Shown here: in pieces, positions 1 to 7,074 of the stretch
Position numbering within the stretch: the first letter of the stretch is position 1
How the letters are laid out: each line of letters starts with the position of its first letter
Assembly: GCA_964346765.1 (NCBI GenBank)
Contig: CAYFWB010000003.1
Location: 1 to 64,000 of the forward strand
DNA from: JBGSPQ01 sp964346765
GTDB lineage: Bacteria; Patescibacteriota; Gracilibacteria; UBA1369
Reading direction: 5' to 3'
DNA: 64,000 nt
Notes under the pieces: model-generated
Told to the model about the DNA's origin: nothing
Seen by the model: only the letters and a program-made list of their open reading frames with translations
The model's database searches: none
Translations under genes and position numbers: made by a program

Positions 1-534
1 AACCCCTCAAACTTCATGGAAACAATCGAATTTTACCCGGAAGAAGGCAAATACCACCTGGACGGTCACCGCAAATGCGGCATCTGTCTACATCCCTACC
101 AAACAGCTGAACATAAAGGAAACTGCCCCAAATGCGGACGAAAACTTACAGAAGGAGTACTGAACCGAATTCTAAAACTTGCCGACAGACCTCACAGAAA
201 CATAAAAAAAACTCTTACCGCCACTCCAAAAACACAAATCCCCTATCGCAGTCTTGTTCCCCTTGCCGACATACTTTCATCCGTCCACGGGAAAGCCGCC
301 AATTCAAAAAAAGTTTTGACCGAATACTTCACACTGATCAATGAAATCGGAAATGAATTTTATATTTTACTCGATGCGCCACTATCAGATATTGAAAAAA
401 CAAGCAGCCCGAAAACCGCGAAAGCCGTAAAAAAAATGCGCGAAGGAGAGATCGAAATATCACCCGGATTTGACGGTGAATACGGAAAAGTAACAGTTTT
501 CAACAAAGACGAGAACCAACAAACAATGTTTTAA
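1..534 (+). CDS. Endonuclease Q (EndoQ) family protein, C-terminal part
   Basis: The reading frame is open to the first base of the window, so this is the 3' end (177 codons plus stop) of a longer gene. The visible part has a zinc-knuckle pattern, CGIC then CPKC, about 16 residues apart, just after a segment reading EFYPEEGKYHLDGH. This matches the C-terminal zinc region of the PHP-fold EndoQ family, which nicks DNA beside deaminated bases such as uracil and hypoxanthine and is best known from Thermococcales and some methanogens and bacteria. The catalytic PHP domain lies outside the window. The next gene, an SF1 helicase, starts 3 nt after the stop, so the two are probably co-transcribed as a DNA-repair pair. 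The family call rests on the zinc region and flanking motif only. Confidence 0.75.
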   Translation, partial: NPSNFMETIEFYPEEGKYHLDGHRKCGICLHPYQTAEHKGNCPKCGRKLTEGVLNRILKLADRPHRNIKKTLTATPKTQIPYRSLVPLADILSSVHGKAANSKKVLTEYFTLINEIGNEFYILLDAPLSDIEKTSSPKTAKAVKKMREGEIEISPGFDGEYGKVTVFNKDENQQTMF

Positions 535-536
535 TT

Positions 537-2381
537 ATGGAATTAAATCACGAACAACAAAAAGCGGTTTTTCAAAATGATTGCAATCAATTAATTATTG
601 CCGGACCCGGAACCGGCAAAACCCACACCCTGACCCAAAAAATATTACATCTCTTAAATCAAAACAGCGACCCTTCAAAAATAATCGCGCTGACCTTCAC
701 AATCAAAGCGGCCGAAGAAATACGCCACCGCCTAACCCAACCTTCCCCGTCGACCAACCCCGGAGGTTCCCCAACCTTCCCCGTTGACCAACGGGGAAGG
801 TTGGTTCCCTTTTGCGGGACATTCCACAGCCTTGCCATAAAAACACTCAAAACAAATGGACAAAAAATTCACATTCTAAAACCGCTCGAATATGAAAAAA
901 TCATCAACAAAATAGCTTCCACCAAAAAACTCCTGCAAAAACAAAAAAAAGAATTAAAAAGAATAATATCGCTCGCAAAAAATCAACTCATACCTTTCGA
1001 AGAAATTGAAACTTTTCTAGACCATGAACTGCTAAACGAACTCTATGACAAATACGCTCAAAAACTGAACCAAAAAGGTTACATGGACTTTGACGACCTA
1101 ATAATAAAAGCAACCGAAAACACAAATCCAAACACATTTAAATCACCGGACTATCTCTTTATGGATGAATATCAGGACATCAGCAAAGCGCAATTCAAAC
1201 TGATCAAAAAAATCACTTCACCCAAAACCAAAATTTTTGCCATCGGCGACCCCGATCAATCCATTTATTCATTCAGAGGATCAAATTACAAATTTTTTCT
1301 GGACTTTCAAAAAGATTTCAAACCTGTCGAAGTTATTAATTTAAAAACAAACTACCGCTCGACGCCCGCCATCATATCCACCGCCAAGTCTCTAATAATA
1401 CATAACAAAAAGCGCGTCCAAAGCGAACTATTCTCTGCGCTGAAAGACCAAACCCAAATCACCCTTCATCCGTTTGAAAATGAATGGAACGAAGCAAAAT
1501 TCATTGCCAAAGAAATTTCATCTATTATCGGAGGCACCGACATGATTCAGGCTCATGACAATAATCTCATCACCTCCGCAAATCAAAATCAATTCATTAA
1601 ACCTTCCGACATAGCAATACTTTATAGAACAAAAAACATCTCGCACCCTCTCACGAATGTCCTCAATCATCAAAACATACCCTATCAATGTAATTCAAAA
1701 ATTCCCTGGTACCAAAAAACCGAAATTTCATTCCTAATCGAATGCTTAGAAACTTTAATCAACCCCGAAAAAGAAACTTCCCTGGCTAATGAACAAAAAC
1801 TTCTTATCAAAAACTTCCCGCGTACACATAGCGGACTAAATAAAGAAAAAACATCCATCGCGCTTAAATCATTCATGAATCACATTAAAATATTCGACCA
1901 TTATAAACAAAATGAAAATTTGTCAGGATCAAAAAAAACAGCCAATTTGGAAAGATTCCTTTCGCAAAGTGTAATGTTTGACAAAAAACAAGGAACCTCC
2001 GGCTTACAAAACATGATTAACCATTATGCCGTTTTAAAACAGGAAGACGCTTATTTACCCGACCTGGAAGCCGTAAGCTTAATGACTCTGCACGCCGCCA
2101 AGGGACTGGAATTCAAAATTGTATTCATTTGCGGAATAGAAGAAAACATCTTGCCTCATAAGAAATCCTTACCCAACAACCCGGAAGAAGAAAGAAGACT
2201 TTTTTATGTTGGCATTACGCGGGCCAAACATAAACTTTATCTCTCATACGCTTTTAACAGAAATCAAAGTAAATCCGCGCCCTCACGTTTTCTTAAAGAA
2301 ATTAAAAATACAGTTTCGATTCAGCAACTGCCTCAAAAAAGAAAAAAACTGGACGCCAAAAAACAAATAGCTCTATTTTAA
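537..2381 (+). CDS. UvrD/PcrA/Rep-like superfamily 1 DNA helicase
   Basis: This 614-residue protein carries the SF1A helicase motifs in order: Walker A AGPGTGKT (22-29), motif Ia ALTFTIKAAEEI (51-62), Ib GTFHS (94-98), II DEYQD (about 209), III GDPDQSIYSFRG (about 236), IV NYRS (about 271), V TLHAAKGLEF (about 516) and VI VGITRAKHK (about 558). It should be an ATP-driven 3'-5' helicase in repair or replication restart, and its place after the EndoQ gene fits repair. Residues 68-89, between motifs Ia and Ib, are encoded by two tandem 34-bp REP palindromes (737-804) and look like an in-frame insertion in domain 1A; relatives have only a short loop there. All catalytic motifs are intact, so it is probably functional. 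No Shine-Dalgarno sequence precedes the ATG. Confidence 0.9.
   Translation: MELNHEQQKAVFQNDCNQLIIAGPGTGKTHTLTQKILHLLNQNSDPSKIIALTFTIKAAEEIRHRLTQPSPSTNPGGSPTFPVDQRGRLVPFCGTFHSLAIKTLKTNGQKIHILKPLEYEKIINKIASTKKLLQKQKKELKRIISLAKNQLIPFEEIETFLDHELLNELYDKYAQKLNQKGYMDFDDLIIKATENTNPNTFKSPDYLFMDEYQDISKAQFKLIKKITSPKTKIFAIGDPDQSIYSFRGSNYKFFLDFQKDFKPVEVINLKTNYRSTPAIISTAKSLIIHNKKRVQSELFSALKDQTQITLHPFENEWNEAKFIAKEISSIIGGTDMIQAHDNNLITSANQNQFIKPSDIAILYRTKNISHPLTNVLNHQNIPYQCNSKIPWYQKTEISFLIECLETLINPEKETSLANEQKLLIKNFPRTHSGLNKEKTSIALKSFMNHIKIFDHYKQNENLSGSKKTANLERFLSQSVMFDKKQGTSGLQNMINHYAVLKQEDAYLPDLEAVSLMTLHAAKGLEFKIVFICGIEENILPHKKSLPNNPEEERRLFYVGITRAKHKLYLSYAFNRNQSKSAPSRFLKEIKNTVSIQQLPQKRKKLDAKKQIALF
737..804. 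repeat. Two tandem 34-bp REP palindromes inside the helicase gene
   Basis: Two 34-bp units lie head to tail. The first (737-770) has a good left arm and a decayed right arm. The second (771-804) is a perfect palindrome with 15-bp arms starting CCAACCTTCCCCGTT and a GACC loop. The second unit begins exactly on a codon boundary and is translated as PTFPVDQRGRL. The same element recurs at 27574, 29217, 29821, 35150 and 63617. Confidence 0.9.
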
Positions 2382-2399
2382 ATTCTCTTTTAACCAACT

Positions 2400-2531
2400 A
2401 TAAAAATTACGATTACCGGCAACAGATACGCAGGACTGATTAGCGGGACATGTCAGGCCAAACCGGACAATCATGTAATTTGCGCCGATACCGATAAACA
2501 AAAAATCAACAGTCTAAAAAGTAGCGTATAG
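2400..2531 (+). pseudogene. Decayed N-terminal fragment of a UDP-glucose/nucleotide-sugar dehydrogenase
   Basis: Between the helicase stop and the terminator, one frame reads IKITITGNRYAGLISGTC, continuing to HVICADTDKQKINSLK before a TAG. This is recognisable as the first 40 or so residues of the UDP-glucose 6-dehydrogenase family (typically MKI.I.GTGYVGL..G.C followed by the ICVDID.DKI segment). The start codon is changed (ATA), the GxGxxG glycines are damaged (GNRYAG) and the rest of the gene is missing. It looks like a decayed remnant of a nucleotide-sugar pathway gene. Confidence 0.7.
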
Positions 2532-2588
2532 CCCTTATAAAAACCCAAACTTCAAAAATTACTCACAAAAACATCACTTCTGGACTTG

Positions 2589-2623
2589 AATAACCTTCGT
2601 TCCATCACGAAAGTTATTTTTTT
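2589..2623 (+). terminator. Intrinsic terminator after the EndoQ-helicase operon
   Basis: An inverted repeat AATAAC-C-TTCGT / ACGAA-A-GTTATT with a 6-nt loop is followed by a run of T on the + strand. It overlaps the last codons of the convergent methyltransferase gene. The opposite strand has no T-run, so it acts on the + transcript. Confidence 0.7.
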
Positions 2624-3153
2624 ACATAAACGTAAATCGGCACATCTATCATCACCGGTCTGTTGATTTCCTTCCACTGCCAACCCTCAATCTCATCATC
2701 ATAAACATAAACACGCGCTCCCTCCTTCAATTCATTTTCAAACTTATCTTTCAATCTGTCATTCAAAGTCTTCCTCAAACCGAAAAGATACAAAACATCG
2801 GCCTCATACAAATCCAGATTAAAAACGTTCTTCAACTTGATGGTCAAATTTTTCTTTGGTCTTAAAATTTGCTTAATTTTAGACCAAATATAAAGAGGAT
2901 AAGCCAATTCAAAACCGTAAACCTTCACGTCCGGATTCTTGGCGGCAATATAATGACAAATCCTGCCGTCACCGCACCCCAAATCATAAAAAACCTCACC
3001 AAACTTTAAATCCAACAATTCATTAACTCGTTCAAGATCAGACTTCCTGGTGGGCACCCACGGAGCCATAGAAAAAGCCGCCAATAAAATCGGCAATTCG
3101 ATCAAAAGAAAAAATGCCGCAAAAAAAACAATTAAAACAACAAAATAGTCCAT
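2614..3153 (-). CDS. Membrane-anchored class I SAM-dependent methyltransferase
   Basis: This 179-residue protein starts with a hydrophobic segment (about residues 3-30, VVLIVFFAAFFLLIELPILLA), followed by a Rossmann methyltransferase core. SAM motif I is FYDLGCGDGRI (about 56-66), and an acidic residue follows at the end of strand 2 (VYGFE). After motif I come a DVLYLFGL segment and a C-terminal beta region ending PIYVYVKK. Small TM-anchored methyltransferases of this layout are common in CPR genomes; the substrate cannot be read from sequence. It follows the unknown 187-residue gene by 9 nt on the same strand, so the two are probably one transcript. Confidence 0.75.
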   Translation of the reverse strand: MDYFVVLIVFFAAFFLLIELPILLAAFSMAPWVPTRKSDLERVNELLDLKFGEVFYDLGCGDGRICHYIAAKNPDVKVYGFELAYPLYIWSKIKQILRPKKNLTIKLKNVFNLDLYEADVLYLFGLRKTLNDRLKDKFENELKEGARVYVYDDEIEGWQWKEINRPVMIDVPIYVYVKK

Positions 3154-3162
3154 ATCCTAAGT

Positions 3163-3726
3163 CTACTCACCATCGATCACATTTTCAACATCGCATTCAT
3201 TAATAATAATTTCCAAATATTCTTCCACCTCTTCATCACTTAAAAACCCAAATTTTTTCATAAAAACATCTTTCATCTTACTTGTTCCGAATGTTTCCAT
3301 TTCGGCAACGGGCATATCCAAAACAGACTGTAAATAATACATATATTCAGATTTTGGTATCACCTCTATACCAATCTTCAACTGAACCCAAAACCGCGCC
3401 AACGGAGACCCCGATTCCAAAAATTTCAAATATTGATTACCGCAGACTTTTTCTATTAATTTTTTCATTCTTGATTCATACATATCTTCAGACAAATTAT
3501 CATCCGCACCATTAATCAAATCAGGATTGAAATAAAAATTGCCATCATTTTCCTTAAGAATACCCGCCCTTAATTTTTGTCTTCTAAAAGCCGAGATATG
3601 ATCTATAATGGTATCAATGGGTTGCCTCTCTTTTTTAAATCTTATCCCTGAAGATCTAGTAGGTCGTTCTCTTGCCGAAACTTCAAAATCTTTATCCGGA
3701 TCGTACAAACCTGTCTTCTCTGCCAT
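3163..3726 (-). CDS. Unknown soluble protein, 187 aa
   Basis: I do not recognise this family. The protein has no signal peptide or membrane segment. The first 50 residues are basic and polar (SARERPTRSSGIRFKKER), probably flexible. The rest looks mainly helical, and the last 25 residues are very acidic (SDEEVEEYLEIIINECD). It heads a two-gene minus-strand unit with the membrane methyltransferase 9 nt downstream, and is divergent from the SBBP protein gene at 3889. The ATG has no Shine-Dalgarno sequence. Because gene order and clean coding support it, I treat it as real, with no function assigned. Confidence 0.7.
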   Translation of the reverse strand: MAEKTGLYDPDKDFEVSARERPTRSSGIRFKKERQPIDTIIDHISAFRRQKLRAGILKENDGNFYFNPDLINGADDNLSEDMYESRMKKLIEKVCGNQYLKFLESGSPLARFWVQLKIGIEVIPKSEYMYYLQSVLDMPVAEMETFGTSKMKDVFMKKFGFLSDEEVEEYLEIIINECDVENVIDGE

Positions 3727-3888
3727 TTTTGAAAATTAATTTTTGAAAGCAAAATAACATTTATAAATAATTTCGATCAACAAATAGCTCTTTATTAAGA
3801 CCTTATTTTATTTTTTTATTCTGTACAAAAACGGCTAAAAAGTGTAAAATATATAAGAATAAACTAAGTAAAAAAGCGGTTAAACCCG

Positions 3889-6800
3889 ATGAAAACAAAA
3901 AAACATACACTGAATAATTTTTTCACTGCTAATTTATTGGTTGTTTTCGCCATGATCAGCCTGTTGGGTTACAGTACGGTATACAACTTTAAAAACTATT
4001 TATTCGCGCCCGCCGCAGCCCTACAGCATGATTTGCAAAATAAAGCTGTCATGCAAATTCCATTCATTGAAAACAAGGGGCAAATCGACCAACAGGTTAA
4101 ATATTACGCAGAACTTTCGAATGGTTCATTCTTCGTGGAAGCAAACGGAGTAATGACATACAAATTTAGACTTAAAAATAAAACATACACGATAAAAGAA
4201 TCGCCCATTAACGCACACACAAAGAATATAATCGCTAAAGAACCTGCAAAAGCAAAAATCAATTATCTGATCGGAAGTGAAAAAAACTGGCAAACAAATT
4301 TATCCTCTTATGAGAGCATAAGCTACAACAAAATATATGACGGTATAACTCTGGACCTAAAAGCTCGAGAATCCAATATAGAAAAAATATTTACAATAAA
4401 CCCGGGAGCGAATCCTGATATTATCCGGTTAAAATTTGAAGGAACGAAAAAATTATCAATAAATAAGACCGGTAATTTGGTACTTAATACACACGAGGGA
4501 TCAATAAAAATGACAAAACCGATAGCATTTCAAGAGATAAACGGCCAAAAAACATTCGTAAACGCGAACTATAAGCTTATCGGAAAAAATTCATACGGAT
4601 TTGAAGTCGACGAATACGATCAAAAATATCCGCTTATAATTGATCCATTACTAGCTTCCACATACATAGGCGGTAGTGATTGGGAGGCCGCGGGCGGACT
4701 TGCCGCCAACATCGCTCGTGATTCATCGGGAAATATTTTTGTCTCGGGGACAAGTCAATCCGGTGATTTTCCGACCACAACCGGTGCCTATGACGAAACA
4801 TATAATGTCGGCCGTGACGGAGTTGTCATGAAGTTTGATAATAGTCTGACGACACTTCAAACCGCGACATTTATCGGGGGAGACAACAATGAAGACATTG
4901 GTGATATAGCAATAGACTCTTTCGATAACATAATAATCGCGGGCCAAACTCAATCAACGGACTTCCCCACGACAGCCGGCGCCTATGATGAAATGGACGT
5001 AGGAGACAACACTCCCGCGCAGGCTGAAGCGTTTATTTCAAAACTTTCAAACGACCTGACAACTTTAAATGCCTCCACACTGCTTGGAGGTACAGATTGG
5101 GATAGGATACATGGCATTGATATTATGCCCGGCTCACCGGAAAAAATTATAGTCGGAGGATACTCAATGTCCACAGACTTCCCGATCGCCAATTCGGGAA
5201 CCGCATTCGACTCAACTTTAAACAATGAAATGGACGCTATTTTGGCTATTTTTGATATCGACTTAACAACACTCGAATCCTCGACTTATATTGGCGGTGA
5301 TACCACCGCGAGCGAAACAGGTAATGAAAGAATAATATCTTTGATAGCCACTGCGGGCGGGGATATTTACGCGCTCGGAAGAACTAATGAAACCGACTTC
5401 CCAACGACAACCGGAGCATATGATGAAACGTGGAACGGAGGAACTTTTGATGGCTTTGTAGTTAGAATGCAAAGCGACCTCAGCTCAACCAACGCCTATC
5501 TAACATACATCGGTGGAGACGGCGACGAATATCCCAATAATATTGTACTAAACGGATCAGCGTTATTCATAAGCGGCCGCGTTACAGCGGGTAACAGTAA
5601 TGAATACCCCACAACCGCCGGCGCGTATGATCAAACACTTGATGGTGCGCAAGATGCTTTTGTCTCAAGCCTGAATTTAACGTTGGACACCTTAAACGCT
5701 TCCACTTTTTACGGAGGAAGCGGTACTGCCTCAAATTTCAGCGGTGACACCGGTTACGCTTTGTATGCGGACAACAGTGGAAGTTACATTTACCTGGGAG
5801 GCCAGACCGATTCTTCCGACCTACCGGTTACAAGTGGATCCTATGATCAATCATTAAGTGGTGTCAGCGATTCATACATGGCAAAATTACCCACATCGCT
5901 GGACAGCCTTACTGCCGCCACATACATCGGCGGATGCGAATCAGAAAGAATAACTTCGATCTATCAGGATCCTTCAGATGACAACATTTATTTTGCCGGA
6001 TTCACAAACTCCACCGATTATCACACTTTCAATACATCATATAACGACACTTTCAACGGAATAAACGACTATTTTGTAAGTAAAACAGACAACGCGCTCA
6101 CCGCGGGCGCTCCCGGAAAAGTGACTGAACTTTCAGCTACCGGAGGAACTCTTTCCGCTGAACTTAACTGGTGTGAACCCCCCGGCGACCCCACTTCTTA
6201 TACAGTTGAATACGGAACCGTCGCGAGCGGACTGTTCGATCAAACATGTGATACTCCCTCATGTACGGACAAAACAGCCGAAGCAACTGTATACAACCTG
6301 ACCAACGAAGAATATCAATTCAAAATCACTCCTGCCAATTCAAGCGGAGCCGGTGAAGAATCAAATATAGCAACGGCCATACCCGACGATCCCTGCGCCG
6401 GCATAGAAACTAATCAATTCTGTGGAACCCAGGAAATTTCGGAATACGTTTTAACATTCATAGACATACCCGACTCGTTCAAACTTGGTGCCACAACAGC
6501 CGGAACCACAACCAATAAATGTAATAACACCTCCACTCTCGCTTCACCGGCAAACGAATGCAGTGACAATACACTGCCCGATCCACCAGGCGCTGATGAC
6601 CTTCTTACGGTAAGAGACGAAAGAAATTCAGGAGGTTTTGTAGTACAAGTAACAACGCAGGGAACATTTACAGACGGAACAAACACAATACCTCTGGAAA
6701 ATCTTTACCTAATTACATCAATAGACGAATCCGATCCCCAAAAAGCCGGAGGAATCAACTACAGTACCGAATTCACCGGACCGAAAACAGTATCCGCCCC

Positions 6801-7074
6801 GCTTTACGTTGATGAATCATCAATTGATATTTCCGACTCACTAACCTATACAAGTGGCTGGACAAATCAGGTCGAACCGTATGAATCATTACAAATAACC
6901 CAGTTTGGAGGACACCCCCTGGACTTGATGAACGGCACTCTTTCCACGGCCGAAGGCAGAAACGGCGACATGTCCCTGTACACCAATTTCAATTTAACTA
7001 TAAACTACGATCAAACCGGAGGAGATTATTCAATCATTCTCACCTATGACCTAACAGACAGTACAACCCCATAA
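3889..7074 (+). CDS. SBBP-repeat surface protein with Fn3 and WxL-like C-terminal domain
   Basis: This 1061-residue protein has an N-terminal signal-anchor (about residues 12-45). Next comes a conserved module starting ENKGQ (about 62-250), which typically precedes SBBP repeats. Seven beta-propeller repeats follow, each marked by STYIGG or ATFIGG and a later DFPTT.GAYDET (about 255-740). An Fn3-like domain (about 742-835) includes LNWCEPPGDPTSYTVEYG. The last 190 residues carry LTVRDERNSGGFVVQV and a terminal beta strand, resembling the WxL cell-wall-binding domain with F in place of the first W. The propeller and Fn3 parts suggest an exported adhesion or substrate-binding protein. The stop overlaps the next start by one base (TAATG), so the two homologous genes are co-translated. 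A TAAAAT hexamer near 3845 may be the -10 element. Confidence 0.85.
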   Translation: MKTKKHTLNNFFTANLLVVFAMISLLGYSTVYNFKNYLFAPAAALQHDLQNKAVMQIPFIENKGQIDQQVKYYAELSNGSFFVEANGVMTYKFRLKNKTYTIKESPINAHTKNIIAKEPAKAKINYLIGSEKNWQTNLSSYESISYNKIYDGITLDLKARESNIEKIFTINPGANPDIIRLKFEGTKKLSINKTGNLVLNTHEGSIKMTKPIAFQEINGQKTFVNANYKLIGKNSYGFEVDEYDQKYPLIIDPLLASTYIGGSDWEAAGGLAANIARDSSGNIFVSGTSQSGDFPTTTGAYDETYNVGRDGVVMKFDNSLTTLQTATFIGGDNNEDIGDIAIDSFDNIIIAGQTQSTDFPTTAGAYDEMDVGDNTPAQAEAFISKLSNDLTTLNASTLLGGTDWDRIHGIDIMPGSPEKIIVGGYSMSTDFPIANSGTAFDSTLNNEMDAILAIFDIDLTTLESSTYIGGDTTASETGNERIISLIATAGGDIYALGRTNETDFPTTTGAYDETWNGGTFDGFVVRMQSDLSSTNAYLTYIGGDGDEYPNNIVLNGSALFISGRVTAGNSNEYPTTAGAYDQTLDGAQDAFVSSLNLTLDTLNASTFYGGSGTASNFSGDTGYALYADNSGSYIYLGGQTDSSDLPVTSGSYDQSLSGVSDSYMAKLPTSLDSLTAATYIGGCESERITSIYQDPSDDNIYFAGFTNSTDYHTFNTSYNDTFNGINDYFVSKTDNALTAGAPGKVTELSATGGTLSAELNWCEPPGDPTSYTVEYGTVASGLFDQTCDTPSCTDKTAEATVYNLTNEEYQFKITPANSSGAGEESNIATAIPDDPCAGIETNQFCGTQEISEYVLTFIDIPDSFKLGATTAGTTTNKCNNTSTLASPANECSDNTLPDPPGADDLLTVRDERNSGGFVVQVTTQGTFTDGTNTIPLENLYLITSIDESDPQKAGGINYSTEFTGPKTVSAPLYVDESSIDISDSLTYTSGWTNQVEPYESLQITQFGGHPLDLMNGTLSTAEGRNGDMSLYTNFNLTINYDQTGGDYSIILTYDLTDSTTP

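Noticed and set aside
659..850. Minus-strand ORF through the helicase REP copies
   Set aside because: It is the complement of the palindromes inside an intact, well-conserved gene.
2024..2100. Frameshift or truncation in the helicase caused by the REP insertion
   Set aside because: All downstream motifs, including V and VI, stay in the same frame, so the gene is not broken.
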